In this document: positions 35,761-41,296 of the stretch, in pieces
Layout of the letters: each line of letters starts with the position of its first letter
Position numbering within the stretch: position 1 is the first letter of the stretch
From: an uncultured Lachnospiraceae bacterium
Lineage (GTDB): Bacteria; Bacillota; Clostridia; Lachnospirales; Lachnospiraceae
Reading direction: 5' to 3'
NCBI GenBank assembly: GCA_910578115.1
Contig: CAJTPO010000041.1
Span: 1 to 41,296 of the forward strand
Length of the DNA stretch: 41,296 nt
Made by a program: the position numbers and the translations under genes
Notes under the pieces: model-generated
What the model saw: only the letters and a program-made list of their open reading frames with translations
Told to the model about the DNA's origin: nothing
Databases searched by the model: none

Positions 35761-35794
35761 CAAAAAAGAAGTGCTGAACTAAATCAACACTTCT
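35761..35794 (-). terminator. Terminator of the tRNA-Ser gene
   Basis: On the minus strand AGAAGTGTTGA pairs with TCAGCACTTCT around a short loop, followed by TTTTTTG. It lies about 20 nt after the 3' end of the tRNA. Confidence 0.8.
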
Positions 35795-35814
35795 CATTTC
35801 ATACGATAGTAAAA

Positions 35815-35902
35815 CGGAGAAAGAGGGATTTGAACCCTCGCGCCGCGTAAACGACCTACACCCTTAGCAGGGGCGCCTCTTCAGCCTCTTGAGTATTTCT
35901 CC
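35815..35902 (-). tRNA. tRNA-Ser (GCU)
   Basis: An 88-nt class II tRNA. The acceptor stem pairs GGAGAAA with TTTCTCC; the anticodon loop CTGCTAA carries GCT, reading AGC/AGU serine codons. A long variable arm (GTAGGTCGTTTACGCGGC region) and the T loop GGTTCAAATCC are present. CCA is not encoded, so it must be added after transcription. The gene is single, followed by its own terminator. Confidence 0.95.
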
Positions 35903-36224
35903 ATAGTCTGAACTATCCTCTACCAATATGAAGTTATGCGTTTCGCAACAACGCAAAATTTATTATACCCAAAGTATTCCCATTTGTCAATCTTTTATTG
36001 CCTAAAAAATCATTCAAAATTCCCAAAAAATTCTCAGAATATTTTTAACCAATGCAGCACTGGCAAATCTGCTGAGAAACAGTTCGAATTTCACTCCAGT
36101 CCACCGCTGTGGGAGCGGGAATATACAGCAATCCCGTTCCTGCACAGCCATGTAACCCTCATCATATACAAACCACAAAATATGGAACCGCAGCCTGTAC
36201 CAGGTCTTTTCCGTCACGCCGTCA
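35903..36224. other. Intergenic region between tRNA-Ser and pcp, no gene seen
   Basis: About 320 bp. A 67-codon minus-strand frame (GTG 36217 to 36014) exists but has no ribosome site and no family features. A hairpin-like GGAGCGGGA/TCCCGTTCC lies near 36112-36140 without a U run. Nothing else can be supported. Confidence 0.45.
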
Positions 36225-36866
36225 CTAATGCGTGGCTCCGCCCGTCACTTTAATATCCTCCTCCGTGTCCACGATCGCCTCAATCGCCGCCGTGATCGCT
36301 TCCACCATCATATCCTGCGACATGGAAGGCATATTCTTCTTATCCAGCACCTGCTGCGGCAAAAAAGGAATATGGATAAAACCGCTGCGTTTCCCCGGAT
36401 ACCTGGTCGCCAGCAGATGGCACACACCATAAGTAACATGATTGCATACAAAGGTGCCCGCCGTATTGGAAACAGACGCCGGAATATTTCGCTCCTGAAT
36501 CCGCTGTACCATTGCCTTGATCGGCACCGTTACAAAATATGCATCCGGTCCTTCCGGATAAACAGGTTCGTCTATGATCTGGTTCCCTTCATTATCCGGA
36601 ATCCGGCAGTCGTCCACGTTAATTCCCACACGTTCCACTGTGATATCCGGTCTGCCGCCTGCCTGTCCGATCGACAGAACCACATCCGGATCGTATTTTG
36701 CTATCGCTTCATCGATCACACGAAGAGATTTATGGCAGACCGTGGGGATCTCTAATTTGATGATCTCGGCTCCATCGATCGTGTCCGGCAGTCTCTTCAC
36801 AGTCTCGATCGCAGGATTGACCTTCTCCCCGCCAAACGGGTCAAACCCGGTAACTAATATTTTCAT
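36225..36866 (-). CDS. pcp: Pyroglutamyl-peptidase I (pyrrolidone-carboxylate peptidase)
   Basis: A 213-residue cytoplasmic cysteine peptidase (family C15) that removes N-terminal 5-oxoproline from peptides. The start MKILVTGFDPFGGEKVNPA is diagnostic. The catalytic triad is visible: Glu79 in ERVGIN, Cys141 in NTAGTFVCNHV, His165 in FIHIPFLP. ATG 36866 was chosen because the family motif starts there and GGAGGTAAGG lies directly before it; longer in-frame extensions run through repeat DNA. That ribosome site is the edge of a dispersed hairpin element. It is the last gene of a DUF969-DUF979-pcp cluster, a known arrangement linked with 5-oxoproline transport. Its own sequence is intact although both upstream genes carry stop codons. 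Confidence 0.95.
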   Translation of the reverse strand: MKILVTGFDPFGGEKVNPAIETVKRLPDTIDGAEIIKLEIPTVCHKSLRVIDEAIAKYDPDVVLSIGQAGGRPDITVERVGINVDDCRIPDNEGNQIIDEPVYPEGPDAYFVTVPIKAMVQRIQERNIPASVSNTAGTFVCNHVTYGVCHLLATRYPGKRSGFIHIPFLPQQVLDKKNMPSMSQDMMVEAITAAIEAIVDTEEDIKVTGGATH

Positions 36867-36868
36867 CC

Positions 36869-37024
36869 TTACCTCCATTCCGAAGCGTTTTACGCTGAGG
36901 CCGCGAGCAGAATTTAGGAGTTTTCCGAAGGAATACTCCGATTTTGCTCTGCGATCAATAGAATTTGTGACGCTTCTGCACAAATTCTTGGTTGAATAAA
37001 TTGCTCATCAGAGAATTTATTCGA
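36869..37024 (-). repeat. Four-hairpin dispersed repeat, copy 1 (upstream of pcp)
   Basis: The element's left edge TTACCTCCATTCCGAAGCG is, on the minus strand, the GGAGGTAA ribosome site of pcp. Inside are four hairpins: AGCG/CGCT, GAGCAGAAT/ATTTTGCTC (with an extra GGAGT/ACTCC arm in its loop, only in this copy), GAATTTGTG/CACAAATTC and AATAAATT/AATTTATT. It fills most of the DUF979-pcp gap. Copies 2 and 3 are at 38752-38884 and 41122-41257. Confidence 0.85.
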
Positions 37025-37066
37025 CCTTACCTCCATTCCCAAACGCTTTGCTCTGCAAAATCCCAG
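37025..37066 (-). repeat. Partial unit of the four-hairpin repeat
   Basis: CCTTACCTCCATTCCCAAACGC directly follows copy 1 and matches the start of a second unit, then similarity fades. The same junction occurs at the right end of copy 3 (41258 onward), so units appear head-to-tail or inserted into an older unit's edge. Confidence 0.6.
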
Positions 37067-37082
37067 TTCTGTTTCCTGCCGC

Positions 37083-38045
37083 CTATTTAAAACCGATCGC
37101 AAGCATTAAAATGATATGTACGACGATCATCATCAGCGCCATCGGTATCTGCGCCTTGATCACCGACCACTTGGGATCCTTCGTCTCCAGAACCGCACAA
37201 GGCACAATATTGAAATTTGCCGCCATGGGCGTCATCAATGTACCACAATAGCCTGCCGTCATGCCAAGCACTCCGATGATCGCCGGATTACCGCCCTGAG
37301 ATATAACGAAAGGCACACCGATTCCGGCCGTAATCACCGTAAAAGCTGCGAAAGCATTTCCCATGATCATCGTGAAAATCACCATACCAAAGACATAGAT
37401 GATAACGCCGACCACGATATTACCCTGCGGAACAACGGAAGAAATCATCCCGGAGATCACTTCTCCCACACCCGCTTCCGCAAATACACTTCCCAGTGCC
37501 CCCAGAAGCTGCGGCAAAAGACACGCCGCCCCCACCTGCATCAATAGACGGGAAGTATCTTCCTTCGTATCGGCAATCTTTGGCTTACAGATCACAAAAG
37601 CCAGCACCAGCGCGATGACACAGGCAACACCTGTCATGATCGCCCCGTTTAAAGCCGTGGGTGTCGCCACTCCATCTTTGACCACATCATACTTGACAAA
37701 AGAAAGAATCAGAGCAATCAGCCCCACGGTAACTGCCGGAACGAAGATCTTCGTGCCGATCCTTTCGCTGGATGCTTTCCGAAACTCCGGTGTGGATTCC
37801 TGGAATTTCCCGATTTTCACCTATTTGGTCACTGTCAGGCAGCCCATAACAATCAGCATCGCTCCCACCACTGCCGAGGGCAGAACTTTACCAAACATGA
37901 AAATAATCCCTGTCAGCGCCCAGAAGAGCATCGTCCCCAGCTTCGCCGACTCATTTTTCCTGGCACGGAATGCCGTCAGAAAGCAGACCAGCCCGCAGAG
38001 TACATAGAAAAACTCCGGAAAATATACGCCTAAAAAGTTCGTCAT
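37083..38045 (-). pseudogene. DUF979 family membrane protein, interrupted by an in-frame TAG
   Basis: DUF979 is the predicted second subunit of a 5-oxoproline transporter. The frame is open for 321 codons except for one TAG at 37821-37823, after residue 74 (GCLTVTK-stop-VKIGKFQEST). The flanking sequences are in the same frame and both are typical of the family: N-terminal MTNFLGVYFPEFFYVLCGL, and later GMTAGYCGTLMTPMAANFNIVP. Hydrophobic helices occur throughout. CAG to TAG is the simplest cause. The GTG after the stop lacks a ribosome site, so two separate proteins are less likely than loss of function. Start ATG overlaps the DUF969 stop by 4 bp (ATGA), normal translational coupling. Confidence 0.75.
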
Positions 38046-38716
38046 GACTTCCTGCCCCCTTTCACTTTCCTGTCAAACAACAATACCTGAACGATCGTCA
38101 ATACCACAGAAATGACCATCACATAGATTGCCGAAGAAGCGATATCCGACAGGGATACGTCATATCCCGCCACTGCCAGTCCCGATTGAATCAGCACTAC
38201 GCTGGCCGAAGCAGGGAAGCAATTCTGAGCAAAGAAATTCCCGAAATTCTCTGTCGCCGCTGAAAGGCCCTTCACTTTCTCTTCCTCTTTCTCACTCAAG
38301 GGACATCCCTTGGAGGCTTCCGCCGCCGCAGACGTCATCGGCAGAATCAACGGACGGATAAACTGCACATGGCCTCCAATACGGATATTCAGTGCAGATG
38401 CGATCGAACGGGTCACCATTCAGATCGACAGCACTTTACCTGCAGATGCATTCCTGATCTTTCCGATCAAATATGCCGCCCTCTCCTTCATGCCATATCT
38501 CTCGATGATCGCGATCACGGGAAACATGATCAGAAAAATAGACATCAGCCTGTTATTCACAAACGATTCCCCGATGATCTCCAGGATATGTACGAAATCC
38601 AGCCCTGCGACCAGACCCGTGACAATTCCCGCAACCAGAACAACCGCCAGTACATCCAGTTTAAGCGCAAAGCCTAAAACAATAATCAAAATTCCTATTA
38701 GTTTAATGTATTCCAT
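38042..38716 (-). pseudogene. DUF969 family membrane protein, interrupted by an in-frame TGA
   Basis: DUF969 is the predicted first subunit of a 5-oxoproline transporter. 225 codons are in one frame with a single TGA at 38420-38422 (residue 99): NASAGKVLSI-stop-MVTRSIASALNIRIGGH. Both parts are family-like: MEYIKLIGILIIVLGFALKLD at the start and GGHVQFIRPLILPMTSAAAEA after the stop. In relatives the interrupted place is an ordinary aromatic or hydrophobic residue; TGG to TGA would explain it. The ATG directly after the stop lacks a ribosome site, though reinitiation cannot be excluded. GAAGGGAG precedes the true start. Together with DUF979 this leaves the transporter probably inactive while pcp is intact. 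Confidence 0.75.
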
Positions 38717-38748
38717 TTTGCAACTCCCTTCGTCAGCTTTTCAGCCAT
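38698..38748 (-). CDS. Possible 16-codon leader ORF before DUF969
   Basis: ATG at 38748 follows the GGAGGGAA edge of repeat copy 2; the peptide begins MAEKLTKGVAK and its stop lies 16 nt inside the DUF969 gene. The overlap would couple translation. It may be only the by-product of a ribosome site carried by the repeat, so confidence is low. Confidence 0.3.
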   Translation of the reverse strand: MAEKLTKGVAKWNTLN

Positions 38749-38751
38749 ATT

Positions 38752-38884
38752 TTCCCTCCATTCCGAAGCGCTTTGCGTTGAGGACGCGAGCAGAATTTCA
38801 AATTCTGCTCTGCGATCAACAGAATTTGTGACGCTTCGGCACAAATTCTTGGTTGAATAAATTGCTCATCAGAGAATTTATTCA
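38752..38884 (-). repeat. Four-hairpin dispersed repeat, copy 2 (DUF969 leader)
   Basis: Same order of four hairpins as copies 1 and 3. Against copy 3 it has about nine base differences. Two exchange a C-G pair for a T-A pair in the first hairpin (AGCGC/GCGTT versus AGCGT/ACGCT), another exchanges G-U for G-C, and several lie in loops. This pattern indicates that pairing is maintained. It lies inside the predicted leader transcript of the pcp operon. Confidence 0.85.
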
Positions 38885-38911
38885 ATCTTTCCCTCATTTC
38901 AGCGCTGCTTT

Positions 38912-38932
38912 TGTCTCAACTATGTTGAGACA
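38912..38932. promoter_or_regulatory. Perfect inverted repeat, possible operator
   Basis: TGTCTCAAC and GTTGAGACA, separated by TAT, form a perfect 9-bp inverted repeat about 40-60 nt downstream of the predicted start point of the DUF969-DUF979-pcp transcript. It could be a repressor operator (GntR-like size and symmetry) or an RNA hairpin. No regulator gene lies nearby. Confidence 0.45.
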
Positions 38933-38980
38933 TCGCATTAAACGAGTTTGTAACAAGCATTTCCTCCTTCCCTTTGTCCA

Positions 38981-39009
38981 ATTATACATGAATTGTAATT
39001 TTCAGACAA
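38981..39009 (-). promoter_or_regulatory. Promoter of the DUF969-DUF979-pcp operon
   Basis: Minus-strand -35 TTGTCT (39009-39004) and a perfect -10 TATAAT (38986-38981) with a 17-nt spacer. The leader to the DUF969 start would be about 258 nt and contains AAGGAGG (about 38962-38968), a short TTG-initiated frame, the inverted repeat and repeat copy 2. The rest of the gap to 39221 shows only a weak AAGGA/TCCTT hairpin followed by TTTAT after the fumarase gene. Confidence 0.65.
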
Positions 39010-39221
39010 TTACTTTTGTATGATAACGCAGTGAAACTTATTTTTATAAATTTTTCTCCATGCCAAAGCACTTTACTCTGAAGATACGGAAGCTCCTGCA
39101 GGGCCGAAAACGAAATTTCCAATGCCGTTAACTATAAAAAGGACGATCCTTCTGGGCTGCCAGGTCTGCAGTCTCCAAAATTCTCATCCTTTCAGAAGCA
39201 AATATAATTTTATCGTTTATC

Positions 39222-39791
39222 TTATTCCGCCAGCGTGCAATACTCTCTGGCTGCGGTCTCGTACAGGTCATTTCCCTCTGAATCCATCACCACGATCACC
39301 GGGAAATTCTCTACCTCCAGTCTGCGGATCGCCTCAGTGCCAAGATCATCATAGGCGATCACCTCGGAACTCTTGATAGATCTTGAGAGCAGCGCCCCTG
39401 CGCCGCCCACCGCCGCGAAATAAACGGCGCCATTTCTGACAATGGCCTCTTTGACTGCAGCACTCCGCTTCCCCTTGCCGATCATACCGGCCAGCCCCAT
39501 ATCCAGAAGCTTCGGGGCATATTTATCCATACGGCTGGCGGTAGTCGGCCCGGCAGAACCAATGGGCCTGCCCTCCCTGGCCGGGGAAGGTCCCATATAA
39601 TAGATCACATTTCCCTGCATCGCAAGCGGAAGCTCCATGCCCTGTTCCAATATTTCCTGCATTCTCTTATGGGCCGCGTCTCTGGCCGTATAGATCGTAC
39701 CGGTTATATATACATAATCACCGGCCTGTAATCCGGCCGCAGTCTCCCTGCTCATGGGAGCCTGTACATGTCGTTCCATTCTTTTGTCCAT
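39222..39791 (-). CDS. Class I fumarate hydratase, beta subunit (Fe-S hydro-lyase C-terminal part)
   Basis: A 189-residue protein of the fumarase/tartrate dehydratase beta family. Visible family blocks: GDYVYITGTIYTARDAAHKRM (about 25-45), the substrate-loop YMGPSPAREGRPIGSAGPTTASRMD (about 66-90), GMIGKGKRS (about 101-109) and AAVGGAGALLSRSI. With the alpha subunit it converts fumarate to malate using a [4Fe-4S] cluster held by alpha. The start follows AAGGAAAGGC. It lies 48 bp after the alpha gene in the HIT-alpha-beta operon. L-tartrate dehydratase is the main alternative assignment; context favours neither strongly, but fumarase is commoner in this group. Confidence 0.88.
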   Translation of the reverse strand: MDKRMERHVQAPMSRETAAGLQAGDYVYITGTIYTARDAAHKRMQEILEQGMELPLAMQGNVIYYMGPSPAREGRPIGSAGPTTASRMDKYAPKLLDMGLAGMIGKGKRSAAVKEAIVRNGAVYFAAVGGAGALLSRSIKSSEVIAYDDLGTEAIRRLEVENFPVIVVMDSEGNDLYETAAREYCTLAE

Positions 39792-39839
39792 GCCTTTCCT
39801 TATATTTATGATCTGCGTTCCTGTCCCGGTATTCCGCTC

Positions 39840-40685
39840 CTACAACACCCGAACCGCATGTCTGTTCACATGACAGCAGATGTTCACCGCCACCGGCAGC
39901 CCTGCTATATGGGTAGGATAAGTGTTCACATTCACAGCCAGCGCCGTCGTTGTGCCGCCCAGTCCTCCGGGGCCGATGCCTGTCCGGTTGATCGTCTTAA
40001 GCATCTCTTCTTCCAGATCCTTCACGTACGGAATGTCCGAACGCTGATCCACCGGCCGCGTCAGAGCCTTCTTTGCCAGCAGCGCACATTTCTCGAAAGT
40101 ACCGCCGATACCCACACCTACCACCATGGGCGGGCAGGCATTCGGCCCGGCATCCCGCACTGCCGTCAGGATCGCCTTCTTAACACCCTCGATACCGTCC
40201 GCCGGCTTCAACATAAATACCCGGCTCATATTCTCACTGCCAAATCCCTTAGGTGCTGCTGTAATCTTCACCCGATCGCCGGAAACCATCTCGTAATGGA
40301 TTACAGCCGGCGTATTATCTTTCGTATTTTCCCGCAGAATCGGATCCTTCACCACTGACTTGCGAAGATATCCTTCCGTGTATCCCTGTCTGACGCCTTC
40401 ATTGACCGCTTCTTCCAGAAGGCCGCCCACAAAGTGCACGTCCTGCCCGATCTCCAGAAAGATCACGGCCATTCCCGTATCCTGGCAGATTGGGATCATA
40501 TCCTCCCCCGCAATCTTAAGGTTATCCTGCAGCTGGCACAAAATCTGCCTGCCCAGAGGCGCCTTTTCCACCTGAGCCGCTTCTTCCATTGCCGCTGCCA
40601 TATCCCCGGACAGAAAATGATTGGCCTCGATACACATTTCCTTAATGTTACGCGTAATATCCGCAACGTCTATCTTCCGCACCAT
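39840..40685 (-). CDS. Class I fumarate hydratase, alpha subunit (Fe-S hydro-lyase N-terminal part)
   Basis: A 281-residue protein of the fumarase/tartrate dehydratase alpha family. The cluster-ligand cysteines are visible: Cys67 in IPICQDTGM, a second in GPNACPPMVVGVGIGGT (about 190), and a third in VNICCHVNRHA (about 272). ENTKDNTPAVIHYE and the GPGGLGGTTTALAVNV stretch are also typical. It needs the beta subunit encoded immediately downstream for activity. The start is 18 nt after the HIT stop codon, with AAAGGA upstream, so translation is probably linked. The oxygen-sensitive Fe-S enzyme fits an anaerobe. Confidence 0.9.
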   Translation of the reverse strand: MVRKIDVADITRNIKEMCIEANHFLSGDMAAAMEEAAQVEKAPLGRQILCQLQDNLKIAGEDMIPICQDTGMAVIFLEIGQDVHFVGGLLEEAVNEGVRQGYTEGYLRKSVVKDPILRENTKDNTPAVIHYEMVSGDRVKITAAPKGFGSENMSRVFMLKPADGIEGVKKAILTAVRDAGPNACPPMVVGVGIGGTFEKCALLAKKALTRPVDQRSDIPYVKDLEEEMLKTINRTGIGPGGLGGTTTALAVNVNTYPTHIAGLPVAVNICCHVNRHAVRVL

Positions 40686-40703
40686 TTTACGATGTCCTTT
40701 CCT

Positions 40704-41120
40704 CTACCCCTCTGTTCCGAAGCATTTCACAACAGCTTCCAGCTCTTCCTGCGTAACTTCCTGTGGTTTCCAGCCAATCTTCTGCCCATCATCCTTATAC
40801 CTTGGAATCAGGTGCATATGGAAATGAAAAACAGTCTGTCCCGCCAGTTCCCCGTTATTCTGCACCAGATTAAATCCTTCGCATCCTAAACGCTCCGTCA
40901 TCTGCACCGCCATCTTTTTCGCCAGCTTCATCACTTCGCCTGCCGTCTCATCGGGCAGCTCATAGAGATTTGCATAATGATCCTTAGGCAGGATCAAGGC
41001 ATGTCCCCTCGATGCCGGTCCCAGATCCAGGATCACCCGGAATTTATCGTCTTCATACAGTGTCTTAGAGGGAATCTCCCCATTTGCAATCTTACAGAAA
41101 ATGCAATTCGTATCTTTCAT
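40704..41120 (-). CDS. HIT family nucleotide-binding hydrolase
   Basis: A 138-residue histidine-triad protein. The start MKDTNCIFCKIANGEIPSK is typical of the HinT/Hit branch, and the active-site triad is HFHMHLIPR (about 98-106), with a QNNGELAGQTVFH lead-in. Cys6 and Cys9 may help bind zinc. Such proteins split nucleoside phosphoramidates or related adenylates. ATG 41120 was chosen because GGAGGTAAAT lies just before it and family similarity begins there; the in-frame ATG at 41132 lies inside the ribosome site. The ribosome site is again the edge of a four-hairpin repeat. First gene of the operon with the two fumarase subunits. Confidence 0.93.
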   Translation of the reverse strand: MKDTNCIFCKIANGEIPSKTLYEDDKFRVILDLGPASRGHALILPKDHYANLYELPDETAGEVMKLAKKMAVQMTERLGCEGFNLVQNNGELAGQTVFHFHMHLIPRYKDDGQKIGWKPQEVTQEELEAVVKCFGTEG

Positions 41121-41121
41121 A

Positions 41122-41257
41122 TTTACCTCCATGCCGAAGCGTTTTACGCTGAGGGCGCGAGCAGAATTTTAAATTCTGCTCTGCGATCAATAGAATTTGT
41201 GACGCTTCTGCACAAATTCCTGGTTGAATAAATTGCTCATCAGAGAATTTATTCAAC
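41122..41257 (-). repeat. Four-hairpin dispersed repeat, copy 3 (upstream of HIT)
   Basis: Hairpins in order along the plus strand: AGCGT/ACGCT, GAGCAGAATT/AATTCTGCTC, GAATTTGTG/CACAAATTC, TTGAATAAATT/AATTTATTCAA. The left edge gives the HIT gene its GGAGGTAA. At 41258 a further unit begins (ACCTTACCTCCATTCCGAAGCAG) and is cut by the window end. Confidence 0.85.
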
Positions 41258-41296
41258 CTTACCTCCATTCCGAAGCAGTTTTTTGCGGAGGCTGCG

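Noticed and set aside
36014..36217. 67-codon minus-strand frame between tRNA-Ser and pcp
   Set aside because: GTG start without ribosome site and no recognisable family or compositional features.
37821..38422. Read-through by selenocysteine (TGA) or pyrrolysine (TAG) in DUF969/DUF979
   Set aside because: The families have no known catalytic Sec or Pyl at these places, two different codons are involved, and no SECIS-like hairpin directly after the TGA was evident. Simple nonsense mutations are the better explanation.
36871..41257. CRISPR array made of the dispersed hairpin repeats
   Set aside because: Copies are about 135-155 bp, kilobases apart and lie in intergenic leaders; no short spacers or cas genes exist.

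Overview
The window reads like a chromosomal segment of a gut-type Clostridia, most likely Lachnospiraceae. Supporting this are the strong GGAGG ribosome sites, the gene families (CofE-like ligase, Lsa-type ABC-F, VTC/DUF4956/CotH cassette, DUF1538 with P-II, DUF969/DUF979/pcp, two-subunit class I fumarase, Rpn-type nuclease) and a tRNA-Ser without encoded CCA. The taxon is inferred from gene content, not from a marker gene.

Left part (1-13.6 kb): ordinary genes with interesting control regions. A CofE-like ligase is followed by a 78-bp tandem hairpin repeat. A Lsa-type ABC-F ribosome-protection gene has a textbook attenuation leader: a 24-codon upstream ORF, then an intrinsic terminator ending just before the ribosome site. 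Divergent from it lies a polyphosphate-polymerase (VTC) / DUF4956 / CotH-kinase operon. Next come a YitT-family membrane protein, a Crp/Fnr regulator divergent from a MATE efflux gene with a CRP-like palindrome centred at about -41.5, an iron-sulfur-type flavodoxin, a DUF1538 transporter with a two-domain P-II protein, and a 39-residue membrane peptide.

Centre (13.7-34.3 kb): two giant paralogous secreted proteins of 2816 and 3674 residues, both on the minus strand, separated by a small lipoprotein gene. Each has a signal peptide, an acidic low-complexity linker, Ig-like/MBG-like and Fn3-like domains, and a long C-terminal array of about 100-residue beta repeats. The outstanding feature is upstream: each gene has a TTGACT -35 box and a good -10 box separated by exactly 19 nt, and the -10-proximal half of that spacer is a pure G tract (10 G and 9 G). 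This is the architecture of a slipped-strand phase-variable promoter, here in two paralogous copies. I consider it the most likely undescribed system in the window.

Right part (34.3-41.3 kb): an Rpn-type nuclease/transposase gene, tRNA-Ser(GCU), and a DUF969-DUF979-pcp (5-oxoproline) operon in which both membrane subunits carry one in-frame stop codon. At the end is an operon HIT - fumarase alpha - fumarase beta. A roughly 135-155-bp element made of four consecutive hairpins occurs three times here, immediately upstream of pcp and HIT, where its edge supplies the ribosome site, and in the DUF969 leader.
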